This document shows, in pieces, positions 7,216-13,519 of a DNA stretch of 19,644 bases; within the stretch, counting starts at the first letter, position 1, and each line of letters begins with the position of its first letter. Under the pieces are notes generated by a model. It ran no database searches. It was given only the letters and a program-made list of their open reading frames with translations, and was not told the origin of the DNA. Position numbers and translations under genes: made by a program. The stretch covers positions 1 through 19,644 of the forward strand of contig CAKTQR010000038.1 in NCBI GenBank assembly GCA_934597175.1. The letters are read 5' to 3'. Source of the stretch: an uncultured Oscillospiraceae bacterium (GTDB lineage Bacteria; Bacillota; Clostridia; Oscillospirales; Oscillospiraceae).

Positions 7216-7863
7216 ATGGTACAAGACCCCTATTCCGTTCTCGGCGTTTCGCCGAACGCCAGCGACGAAGAGATAAAGAAAGCCTATCGTGAGCTTGCCA
7301 AGAAGTATCACCCCGACCGCAACCCCGGCGACGAGGAGGCGGCAAGGAAAATGAACGAGATAAATGCAGCCTACGACCAGATAAAAAACGGCACGGCGAA
7401 TAATAACCGTTATGGAGGTTACGGCGGCTACGGCCAGTATGGCGGCGGATATAACCGTTACGGCGGCTATGGCGGCTTCGGCGGTGCGTATGAGCAGCCG
7501 CAGGAGCGGGCAGAGTGCCGTGCGGCGGTAAATTACATACGCAACGGCAGGTATAACGAGGCGCTCACGGCACTGTCGCAAGTGCCGGAGGGCGAGCGTG
7601 ACGGCAGGTGGTACTACCTGAACTCCGTTGCCAACATGTACCTCGGCAACCGCATTGCCGCTCTTGACAGCGCAAAGTGCGCCGTCGAGCTTTCGCCGGA
7701 TAACCCCGAGTACAATAAGCTCCTGCAGGTGCTCCAGTCCGGCGGCACATATTATACAAATTACAGCGACAGCTCCATGTCTAACTGCGGACTGTGTTCC
7801 GACTGCTGCAATATGTATCTGTGCTTTAGCTGTCTCACCCCCTGGGGCGGTTGCTGCTGCTAA
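7216..7863 (+). CDS. J-domain protein with Gly/Tyr-rich linker, TPR-like region and Cys-rich tail
   Basis: A DnaJ-class co-chaperone-like protein of 215 residues. The J domain spans about residues 4-57, with the HPD motif at 32-34 that stimulates Hsp70 ATPase. A low-complexity Gly/Tyr/Arg linker (62-92, repeats of RYGGYGG) replaces the G/F region. Residues 98-175 look like one or two TPR helices pairs (RNGRYNEALTAL; YLGNRIAALDSA). The last 25 residues contain nine cysteines (191, 194, 197, 198, 203, 206, 213-215), possibly for metal or Fe-S binding or lipid modification. It lacks the DnaJ zinc-finger and C-terminal substrate domains, so it is not the housekeeping DnaJ. AAGGAG at 7197-7202 gives a rather long spacing (about 13) to the ATG. 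It ends in a bidirectional terminator. Confidence 0.85.
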   Translation: MVQDPYSVLGVSPNASDEEIKKAYRELAKKYHPDRNPGDEEAARKMNEINAAYDQIKNGTANNNRYGGYGGYGQYGGGYNRYGGYGGFGGAYEQPQERAECRAAVNYIRNGRYNEALTALSQVPEGERDGRWYYLNSVANMYLGNRIAALDSAKCAVELSPDNPEYNKLLQVLQSGGTYYTNYSDSSMSNCGLCSDCCNMYLCFSCLTPWGGCCC

Positions 7864-7898
7864 AAAACAGCCGATGGGAACACCATCGGCTGTTTTTT
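7862..7898. terminator. Bidirectional intrinsic terminator
   Basis: ACAGCCGATGG (7867-7877), a 5-base loop and its complement (7883-7893) form an 11-bp stem, with A6 on the left and T6 on the right. It serves the J-domain gene (+) and the convergent ATPase gene (-); the stop codons of both genes touch the flanks of the stem. Confidence 0.85.
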
Positions 7899-8946
7899 AA
7901 GTTATGAGCTTTGCTATCTCACGCTCGGTAAATTCACTTAGCGCCGCAAAATCCACATGCGGTTTGTACTCGGCTTCAAGCAGGTCGTGATATTTTTTTG
8001 CCTGATTGAGATACCCGATGCCGCCGTCAAGCAGACTGCGGTACTGCTTTTCGAGCGCCTTGAGCTCCGAGCGGTGCGCACGGACGACCTCGGGGGCGAC
8101 GAGAGCGTCGAGTCGCACATGCCGCCACGGGTCTTTGACCTGCATGGCGCTTGCCGAAACAAAGCCCAGAGCGTGGTTTGGCAAAAGCACGGCGTCAAGC
8201 TCGTCGGGGCACAGCGGGTTAGGGCAGATGATGGCGTTTTCGCCCCGTTCGGCGACACCGTCTGCTATGTGCCTAAGGTAAGCGTTTGCAAGTCCGAGCC
8301 TGTCGTCAATGAGATAAACTCGTTTACATAATTTATTTACCGTGCCGCTTAAGCACACCTCGCCCATGCAGCTTATGCCACTTATAAAGCGCTTTGTGAT
8401 GTGCGCCTCCCGAGGTGCACCACGCTTTTTGCCCAGCTCACGCAGCAAAGCGCTTTGTGCACGCATTTCGACTGAAATGATATCATTATTGCCGATTAGC
8501 TCGGGAATCTGAATTTTTTTTATTGTTTTTGCCGCCGACAAAAAACCGTATGCCGCCTTGTACATCTGCCTGTATTTTGCGGTGTACTCGTTTATCTTTT
8601 CGCTTTCAATGGCTGCGCAAAATTGTCCTAAGTTAACATAACATCCATCGACCGCAAACAGCCTCGGCTCTAAAATATGCGGCGCAGTTGCGTCGGCAAA
8701 GCCGAGATGCAGCGCCGGAATGTAAACGCCGTCGAGAGACTCCGGGTCGCCGGAGCACAGTATGTATTCAACGGAGTACCCCAGCTCCTCTGCTTTTGCT
8801 GCAAGCTTTTTCATGAAGGTCGATTTGCCGCAGCCTGGACCTGCTTTTATAAGATGCAGCCGGTCGCCGGGAGCGCAGGCAAAGTTATCATACAGCGAGT
8901 AAAACCCGTCACCGGAGTTTGCTCCGAGGAAAAACCGAACACTCAT
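7897..8946 (-). CDS. P-loop ATPase, PRK06851-like
   Basis: Function unknown. The protein has 349 residues with an N-terminal Walker A GPGCGKST at 36-43, preceded by a characteristic FFLGANSGDGFYSLYDNF opening. A candidate acidic strand is VYLIDDRLG around residue 213. This arrangement matches the uncharacterised clostridial/bacillary ATPase family I know as PRK06851. I see no second P-loop, although some family members seem to be duplicated. No TM segments are present, so it is cytosolic. The ATG at 8946 is preceded by GAGGTG on the minus strand. It is divergent from the HAD gene and monocistronic, with a shared terminator at its 3' end. Neighbours give no functional hint. Confidence 0.75.
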   Translation of the reverse strand: MSVRFFLGANSGDGFYSLYDNFACAPGDRLHLIKAGPGCGKSTFMKKLAAKAEELGYSVEYILCSGDPESLDGVYIPALHLGFADATAPHILEPRLFAVDGCYVNLGQFCAAIESEKINEYTAKYRQMYKAAYGFLSAAKTIKKIQIPELIGNNDIISVEMRAQSALLRELGKKRGAPREAHITKRFISGISCMGEVCLSGTVNKLCKRVYLIDDRLGLANAYLRHIADGVAERGENAIICPNPLCPDELDAVLLPNHALGFVSASAMQVKDPWRHVRLDALVAPEVVRAHRSELKALEKQYRSLLDGGIGYLNQAKKYHDLLEAEYKPHVDFAALSEFTEREIAKLIT

Positions 8947-8979
8947 TTTACCACCTCACTTCCTTATTGTATGCGCCGT

Positions 8980-9008
8980 TTGACAAATGCGTGAGGCGAT
9001 GTTACTAT
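8980..9008 (+). promoter_or_regulatory. SigA promoter of the HAD phosphatase gene
   Basis: TTGACA (8980-8985), a 17-base spacer, then TACTAT (9003-9008) with a TG extension at 9000-9001. This is a perfect -35 with a 4/6 extended -10. Confidence 0.65.
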
Positions 9009-9032
9009 TTTACCGACAGGAGTTAGATAAAT

Positions 9033-9674
9033 ATGAAAGAATACATTCTCTTTGACTTTGACGGCACTGTTTTCGACACCGCCGAGGGTATCACAAAATG
9101 CGTGCAGTATGCGCTTGACAAAATGGGTATACAGGCGGAGCTTAACGAGCTCATGTGCTTTGCAGGTCCTCCGCTTGTCGAGATGTTCATGCAAAAATAC
9201 GGCATGAGCGAAAAGGAAGCTCTGCACGCCACGGAGCTTTACCGTGAGCGCTATCTGCCCATAGGCTGGTCCGAGTGCAGCCCCTTTGCCGGGATGCATG
9301 AGCTTATGCAGAAGCTGCGAGCTGGCGGCAAAAAGCTCGCCGTTGCAACGAGCAAGCCCGAGCATTTGGCACGGCAAATACTTGAACACTACGGTATGAC
9401 AGACGACTTTGACCTCATCTGCGGCTCGGAATTTGACGGCACACGGGGGCAGAAGTGGGAGGTCATAGACTTCGTGCTCAAAAGCTTCGGCATCAGGCCC
9501 GAGGACGCTATAATGGTCGGCGACCGCAAATACGATGTCATCGGCGCAAAAAAGTGCGGCGTTGACTGTGTGGGCGTGCGCTTCGGCTACGCTGAGCCGA
9601 ACGAGCTTGAGGAGCACGGAGCGGTCTACATCGCCGAGACGCCCGATGACCTGTACGATTACTTAACAAAATGA
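9033..9674 (+). CDS. HAD-superfamily phosphatase (Gph/PpaX-like)
   Basis: Probably dephosphorylates a small phosphorylated metabolite via an aspartyl-phosphate intermediate. The protein has 213 residues with all HAD motifs: nucleophile Asp8 and acid Asp10 in FDFDGTVFDT, Thr106 in VATSKP, Lys141 as the likely motif III lysine, and GDRKYDVIGA with Asp164 and Asp168. The helical cap (residues 16-85) holds AGPPLVEMF, common in phosphoglycolate phosphatase/nucleotidase relatives. The substrate cannot be read from the sequence; phosphoglycolate, pyrophosphate or 5'-nucleotides are all possible. AGGAG at 9018-9022 supports the ATG at 9033. The gene has its own promoter and a shared bidirectional terminator. 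Confidence 0.85.
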   Translation: MKEYILFDFDGTVFDTAEGITKCVQYALDKMGIQAELNELMCFAGPPLVEMFMQKYGMSEKEALHATELYRERYLPIGWSECSPFAGMHELMQKLRAGGKKLAVATSKPEHLARQILEHYGMTDDFDLICGSEFDGTRGQKWEVIDFVLKSFGIRPEDAIMVGDRKYDVIGAKKCGVDCVGVRFGYAEPNELEEHGAVYIAETPDDLYDYLTK

Positions 9675-9681
9675 CAAAACG

Positions 9682-9710
9682 AAAAACGAGGGCTGCTGCC
9701 CTCGTTTTTT
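9682..9710. terminator. Bidirectional intrinsic terminator
   Basis: CGAGGGC (9687-9693), loop TGCT, GCCCTCG (9698-9704), flanked by A5 on the left and T6 on the right. It lies between the convergent HAD and SLOG genes, and the T-tract touches the SLOG gene's stop codon. Confidence 0.85.
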
Positions 9711-10212
9711 ACTCTATCTCGACTTGGATTATCTCTGTGTCCTTATCCATGGCGTACCTGACGGTGTTCCAAGTGCCGCCGGAGCTGCCGTTGTAGCAGG
9801 CGATGAGGACATTGGAGTTGTCCACCATGTACTTGTTTCGGCGCATCATGCAGCTTGGCGTGTAGGTGTCCTGGATAAGCGTTGTCGTGTCGCAGTGCAT
9901 GAGAATATTGCGGTAGCGCCTGCGGTTTTGCTCCGACCATTTTGCCTCCTGCCCGTCGTAAGGCACGGCGGCTTCGAGCGTTATATCGTCAAAGCTATTT
10001 TTAAGCTCGATGACCGCCTCGGCGCAGTACATGTCGCAGCCGAGCGCCATGCCGCAAATAAAATGCTTTATGCCGGATTCGTACACCGCCCTGATGACGG
10101 CGGCAAGCTTTGTTTTAAATTCAATGCAGCGGGGGTCAGACTCATTATAGCCCCAAGGCAGCTTCTGCGGTCTGTGACCTGTGAAGCAGCAGCTTTTACC
10201 GTATTCGGACAT
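9709..10212 (-). CDS. SLOG-fold protein (DUF1273/YpsA-like)
   Basis: The protein has 167 residues. Motifs are those of the YpsA-like SLOG group: FTGHRPQKLPWGY at 10-22, an ICGMALGCD segment at 52-60 and NGSSGGTWNT at 141-150, which would form a Rossmann-like pocket for a nucleotide-derived ligand. The family's biochemical role is not settled; in other contexts SLOG proteins bind NAD- or nucleotide-type signals. It is cytosolic, with no TM segment. The ATG at 10212 has GAAGGTG upstream. The gene is monocistronic, driven by a perfect consensus promoter that diverges from that of ribU. There is no sign of a defence island around it. Confidence 0.8.
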   Translation of the reverse strand: MSEYGKSCCFTGHRPQKLPWGYNESDPRCIEFKTKLAAVIRAVYESGIKHFICGMALGCDMYCAEAVIELKNSFDDITLEAAVPYDGQEAKWSEQNRRRYRNILMHCDTTTLIQDTYTPSCMMRRNKYMVDNSNVLIACYNGSSGGTWNTVRYAMDKDTEIIQVEIE

Positions 10213-10235
10213 GGTGCACCTTCTTCCTTGTCGGT

Positions 10236-10264
10236 ATTATATTCCATGAAAAGAAAAATGTCAA
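10236..10264 (-). promoter_or_regulatory. Perfect-consensus SigA promoter of the SLOG gene
   Basis: On the minus strand TTGACA (10264-10259), a 17-base spacer, then TATAAT (10241-10236). Its -35 lies only 7 bases from the -35 of the opposite promoter. Confidence 0.8.
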
Positions 10265-10271
10265 AGAGCTA

Positions 10272-10299
10272 TTGACAAATTGTTTTGCGGGACTATAAT
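10272..10299 (+). promoter_or_regulatory. SigA promoter of the FMN riboswitch-ribU transcript
   Basis: TTGACA (10272-10277), a 16-base spacer, then TATAAT (10294-10299): both hexamers are perfect. Transcription would start near 10306, about 19 bases before the aptamer. Confidence 0.8.
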
Positions 10300-10324
10300 A
10301 AAGGCACAACCGAATAAACGATAT

Positions 10325-10431
10325 ATCTTCAGGGCAGGGTGAAATACCCGACCGGCGGTAAAGTCCGCGAGCCATTTGGCATGAACCGGTGTGATTCCGG
10401 TACCGACAGTATAGTCTGGATGAAAGAAGAT
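10325..10431 (+). ncRNA. FMN riboswitch (RFN element)
   Basis: The aptamer shows the conserved RFN blocks in order: TCTTCAGGGCAGGGTGAAA, then ACCGGCGGTAAAGTCCGCGA, then GAACCGGTGTGATTCCGGT, then ACCGACAGTATAGTCTGGAT and GAAAGAAGA. Stem P1 is ATCTTC (10325-10330) with GAAGAT (10426-10431). It senses FMN, and binding should reduce expression of the riboflavin transporter gene downstream. An intrinsic terminator follows, so control is probably transcriptional. Confidence 0.96.
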
Positions 10432-10445
10432 GTTCGATGTGCGAG

Positions 10446-10480
10446 CACCTGAGAGATATTGTTCTTTCGGGTGATTTTTT
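10446..10480 (+). terminator. Riboswitch expression-platform terminator
   Basis: CACCTGAG (10446-10453) can pair with TTCGGGTG (10466-10473), giving 8 bp with G-U pairs and a 12-base loop, followed by A and T6 (10475-10480). It lies between the FMN aptamer and the ribU RBS, where an FMN-induced terminator is expected. I could not identify the antiterminator pairing with certainty. Confidence 0.7.
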
Positions 10481-10499
10481 ATTCGTGGAGGAAATACCC

Positions 10500-11243
10500 A
10501 TGTCACAGACACTAAAAGACAACCTTAGCTTCATCCTCATCTGCCTCTTGATTTTCGTAGCGATACTTGCTGTCGCATTTATCCTCGAAAAACTGCTTGT
10601 TAAGGACAGAAAAAAGCTCGGCAGCACGCATTTTATCTCGTATACGGCGATATTCTCCGCTATGGCGGGCTTTTTGATGTTCCTCGAGATACCGCTGTTT
10701 TTCGCACCGGCGTTTTATGAGATAGACCTCAGCGAGATACCCATTTTGATCTGCACCTTCTACCTCGGACCCGTGGCCGGTGTCGTCGGTGAGCTTTTGA
10801 AGATCGTTGTAAAGCTGGTTTTGAAGGGCACGACCACCGCATTTGTCGGCGACTTTGCAAACTTTGTCGTCGGCTGCTCGTTCGTGCTTCCCGCTTCGAT
10901 AGTTTACCACATGAACAAGGGCAAAAAGTCTGCGCTCACCGGCATGATAGTCGGCACGCTCATCATGACCGTGTTCGGAAGCCTGTTCAACGCCGTGTAC
11001 CTGCTGCCGACCTTTGCAGACCTCTACGGCATGCCGCTTGATGCCATCGTCGCAATGGGCACGGAGGTAAACTCCGCCATCAACAGCGTGTCGACCCTCG
11101 TCTTGTTCGCCGTCGTGCCGTTTAACCTTTTAAAGGGCGCTATCGTCACGCTACTCACGATGCTGCTTTACAAGCGTATCTCGCCGCTGCTTCACAAGGG
11201 CGACAAGAAGCTTCAGGAGCGCAGCGCTAAGAAAAAAGCCTGA
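10500..11243 (+). CDS. ribU: Riboflavin ECF transporter S component RibU
   Basis: Membrane substrate-binding subunit that takes up riboflavin with the shared energy-coupling module EcfA/EcfA'/EcfT, which is not in this window. The 247-residue protein is very hydrophobic, with about six TM segments, and carries family-typical stretches such as ISYTAIFSAMAGFLMFLEIP and IDLSEIPILICTFYLGPVAG. The C-terminus is basic (KKLQERSAKKKA). The ATG at 10500 follows GGAGG (10487-10491); an earlier in-frame start at 10437 lies inside the riboswitch platform and is rejected. The FMN riboswitch upstream fits this role exactly. The last 17 bp overlap the 3' end of the convergent flippase gene. Confidence 0.94.
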   Translation: MSQTLKDNLSFILICLLIFVAILAVAFILEKLLVKDRKKLGSTHFISYTAIFSAMAGFLMFLEIPLFFAPAFYEIDLSEIPILICTFYLGPVAGVVGELLKIVVKLVLKGTTTAFVGDFANFVVGCSFVLPASIVYHMNKGKKSALTGMIVGTLIMTVFGSLFNAVYLLPTFADLYGMPLDAIVAMGTEVNSAINSVSTLVLFAVVPFNLLKGAIVTLLTMLLYKRISPLLHKGDKKLQERSAKKKA

Positions 11244-12549
11244 TCTTAGTCACCTTGCCCAGCCGCATTATGCTCAGGGCAAAGTTCAGACACTCGTTAA
11301 AGTAAATGATGCAGATATATCCCTTTAGGGCGAACACCGGCAGCACCTGCCACACGAGCAAAACGCCCAGCAGCGCATCGAGAAGGTTTATCCCCATGCA
11401 CCAAAGCTGCTGACCCAGACCCTTGAGGCAGCCGTCGGCGACCATATCCGTGTACATTATCGGGATAAGCGGCGCAAGCAGCCGCAGGTAGTCGCCTGCC
11501 TCGGGCGAGGAGTATATCCGCACGCCGAGCTTGTCGGCAAAAATGAATATCACAAGGGCAACGGCTGACGAATAGCCGAGGCCCTTTTTTATAAGCGAGC
11601 TCACGGTCCTGGAGATATCATCGTTGTTTCCCCGCACCTGCGCCTCGGTAAGCTCGGGGATGATGAGCTCAGCCAGCGCCATGAGGATGCAGGCAGGGAA
11701 GGACAGAATAGGCAGCACCATGCCCTGAATGACTCCATAGCCCGACAGCGCCCTGTCCGCCGAAAAGCCCGCCGCCTTGAGCCCACGGGGAACGAGCAGG
11801 TGCTCCAGCGTCGACAGCGCCGAGCGGGCGTAGGCCGAGACCGCAAGCGGCAGTGCGACCTTGAGCATCCGTGAGGTGAGCTTGAGCTTCTGCGCAGAGT
11901 AGTCCCTGACCGAGTGGCGATCGGTGAGATAAAACAGCAGCATGCAGACAAAGGATATCACATCGCCGCAGACATTGCCGAGCATCACGGCGGCGCAGTT
12001 TTTCTCGATATCTCCCGCCGGGGAGTGCGTCAGGAAAAACGCCACAAAGCCAATGGTTATAAGCTGCTCGCTGAAGTGCACCACCGTCGGCTTCCACACC
12101 CTGCCGCAGGCTGTAAAGTAGCCGGACATGACCGATGACAGCGAAAGAAACGGCATGGAAAAGGCGATGAGCTTTAAAGACTTCACCGTTCTGGCGTCGC
12201 CTATCCATAAAAAGCCGATGGGCTCGGCAAAGCTCCACAGCACCGCAAGTGCGCTCAGCCCGAAAAACAGGCTGTAGGCAAAACACCTGCGCATAGCGGC
12301 GGCAACGCTCCAGCTGCGCTCGTGCCCCAGCTCCTCGGAAACTAAGCGAGTTGCGGCAAAGCGGATGCCGGAAACTGCAAAGGTAGTGCACAAAAACGCC
12401 ACCGAGAGCACAAGCTGGTATAGCCCGATGCCCGCAGAGCCGATGCGGCCTGCCAGCCAGACCTGAAACGCCATGGAGATGGCGCTCATCGCAAGCGATG
12501 AGCCTGTGAGCAGGGCGGTATTCATGATTAAACGCTTTCTGTTGACCAT
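11227..12549 (-). CDS. SpoVB-like flippase (MATE/MOP superfamily)
   Basis: Multi-pass membrane protein of about 440 residues with roughly 12-14 hydrophobic segments, resembling the stage V sporulation protein B group of polysaccharide/lipid flippases. The opening (NTALLTGSSLAMSAISMAFQ, then GRIGSAGIGLYQL) is typical. Its likely role is export of a lipid-linked cell-wall or polysaccharide precursor; sporulation cannot be inferred from one gene. The start is uncertain: the ATG at 12549 (MVNRKRLIMNTALL) fits the usual basic N-terminus but lacks a clear RBS, while the ATG at 12525 has only a weak AGAAAG. A further extension to 12672 would run into the promoter of the divergent gene and is rejected. 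The 3' end overlaps ribU by 17 bp, with no terminator seen between them. Confidence 0.82.
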   Translation of the reverse strand: MVNRKRLIMNTALLTGSSLAMSAISMAFQVWLAGRIGSAGIGLYQLVLSVAFLCTTFAVSGIRFAATRLVSEELGHERSWSVAAAMRRCFAYSLFFGLSALAVLWSFAEPIGFLWIGDARTVKSLKLIAFSMPFLSLSSVMSGYFTACGRVWKPTVVHFSEQLITIGFVAFFLTHSPAGDIEKNCAAVMLGNVCGDVISFVCMLLFYLTDRHSVRDYSAQKLKLTSRMLKVALPLAVSAYARSALSTLEHLLVPRGLKAAGFSADRALSGYGVIQGMVLPILSFPACILMALAELIIPELTEAQVRGNNDDISRTVSSLIKKGLGYSSAVALVIFIFADKLGVRIYSSPEAGDYLRLLAPLIPIMYTDMVADGCLKGLGQQLWCMGINLLDALLGVLLVWQVLPVFALKGYICIIYFNECLNFALSIMRLGKVTKIRLFS

Positions 12550-12584
12550 ACAGAAAGATATGCACAAAAAATTTTGTACATGCG

Positions 12585-12613
12585 TTGAATTTTTGTGAAC
12601 AATGGAGTATAAT
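12585..12613 (+). promoter_or_regulatory. SigA promoter of the cytidylate-kinase-like gene
   Basis: TTGAAT (12585-12590), a 17-base spacer, then TATAAT (12608-12613). A second TATAAT at 12619-12624 lies just downstream but without a matching -35. Confidence 0.7.
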
Positions 12614-12645
12614 GTTATTATAATGACAAATAGGGGGCATGACAA

Positions 12646-13236
12646 ATGATAATTACCATCGGCAGACAGCATGGATCAAGCGGCAGAGAAATCGCAAGAC
12701 TTCTCGCCGAAAAGCTCAACTACAAGTGCTACGACAAGGAGATCGTGGACGAAGCAGCAAACCACTCCGACTTCAGCAGAGACCTCATCGATGCCTTTGA
12801 TGAAAAGCGCATGTCCGCATTTATTCTTCACGCAGGCGGCTACGGCCTGAACGAAAATTTCCGCCTGAACATGCAGGTCGTGTCGGCGCAGTTTGACGCA
12901 ATGCGCAATATTGCCGACAAGGGCAACTGCATTTTCGTCGGCCGCTGCGCAGACTACATTCTGCGCGACTATGATAACCTCGTCAGCGTATTCATCCTCG
13001 GCGACATGGATGAGCGCCTGAAGTGCCTTGAGCGCCGCCAGGGGCTCGACGAGGCCGAGGCAAAGAAAAAGATAAAGGAAGTCGACAAGGACCGTTCAAG
13101 CTTCTACAGATACTACAGCGACCAGACATGGGGCGATGCGCAGAACTACGACATGTGCATCAACAGCTCCAAGCTCGGCGTTGAGGGCACCGTACAGGTC
13201 ATCCTTGATTACATAAAAGCAAGAGGACTTAAATAA
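12646..13236 (+). CDS. Cytidylate kinase-like family protein
   Basis: The protein has 196 residues. The N-terminus MIITIGRQHGSSGREIARLL carries a kinase-type P-loop (Gly6-Arg-x-x-Gly10-Ser-Ser-Gly-Arg14) and is followed by LNYKCYDKEIVDEA, the hallmark of the cytidylate-kinase-like family. Residues 97-120 (NCIFVGRCADYILRDYDNL) and the Arg-rich LKCLERRQGLDEAEAKKKI correspond to the nucleoside and lid regions of Cmk. It is shorter than true Cmk (about 225) and probably distinct from it, so the natural substrate is unknown. AGGGGG at 12632-12637 supports the ATG at 12646. The gene has its own promoter and is followed by the repeat element and a bidirectional terminator. Confidence 0.85.
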   Translation: MIITIGRQHGSSGREIARLLAEKLNYKCYDKEIVDEAANHSDFSRDLIDAFDEKRMSAFILHAGGYGLNENFRLNMQVVSAQFDAMRNIADKGNCIFVGRCADYILRDYDNLVSVFILGDMDERLKCLERRQGLDEAEAKKKIKEVDKDRSSFYRYYSDQTWGDAQNYDMCINSSKLGVEGTVQVILDYIKARGLK

Positions 13237-13463
13237 AAGCTGACGGTAGTCGACCACCTATCGCCTGTCAGTGTGCCCTTTCGTTGCTTTTCGCCTTTTT
13301 TCGTCTTGCCGGGCACAAAGCCCGACCGCACCAAAAGAAAGCCGAAAATCCCTCGAAAAACACTACTGACAGATGCTGCGCAGTTTTGCCGGGAAGGGTG
13401 CTGACGCAGTATGAGCAGAGATCTGCCCGTCAAAACCGATGGTCGTTCGACTCCCGTCAACTT
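13237..13463. repeat. MITE-like or structured-RNA element with imperfect terminal inverted repeats
   Basis: The ends are imperfect inverted repeats: 13237-13263 (AAGCTGACGGTAGTCGA...) matches the complement of 13437-13463 (AAGTTGACGGGAGTCGA...) at about 23 of 27 positions. Two arms lie inside: a long imperfect hairpin (13265-13372) with CTGTCAGT near its base and a CGGGC-acaaa-GCCCG tip at 13310-13324, and a second hairpin (13383-13436) with GTTTTGCCGGG against CCCGTCAAAAC and an inner GCAGA-ga-TCTGC. Together they give a three-way junction. There is no transposase and no clear target-site duplication. Minus-strand frames through it look like noise rather than protein. It could be a non-autonomous mobile element or a structured RNA. 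Confidence 0.6.
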
Positions 13464-13482
13464 CACAAAACCTAACAAAAAT

Positions 13483-13519
13483 CCGCCGCAGAGACTTAAC
13501 TCTGCGGCGGCGTTTTTTT
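13483..13519. terminator. Bidirectional intrinsic terminator
   Basis: CCGCCGCAGAG (13483-13493), loop ACTTAA, and its perfect 11-base complement (13500-13510), then CG and T7 on the plus strand; on the minus strand the stem is followed by ATTTTTG. It separates the cytidylate-kinase-like gene and repeat element from the convergent HAD-IB gene. Confidence 0.85.

Noticed and set aside
9709..10212. SLOG-fold gene as part of an anti-phage defence island
   Set aside because: There is no effector (TIR, nuclease or pore) next to it. It is a single gene among metabolic genes.
13441..13458. tRNA T-arm-like sequence (GTTCGACTCCC) in the right inverted repeat
   Set aside because: The stem that should flank the T-loop does not pair, and no acceptor, D or anticodon arms are present.
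13209..13478. 89-codon minus-strand frame over the repeat element
   Set aside because: It coincides with the inverted-repeat element, has no RBS or domain, and overlaps the end of the cytidylate-kinase-like gene.
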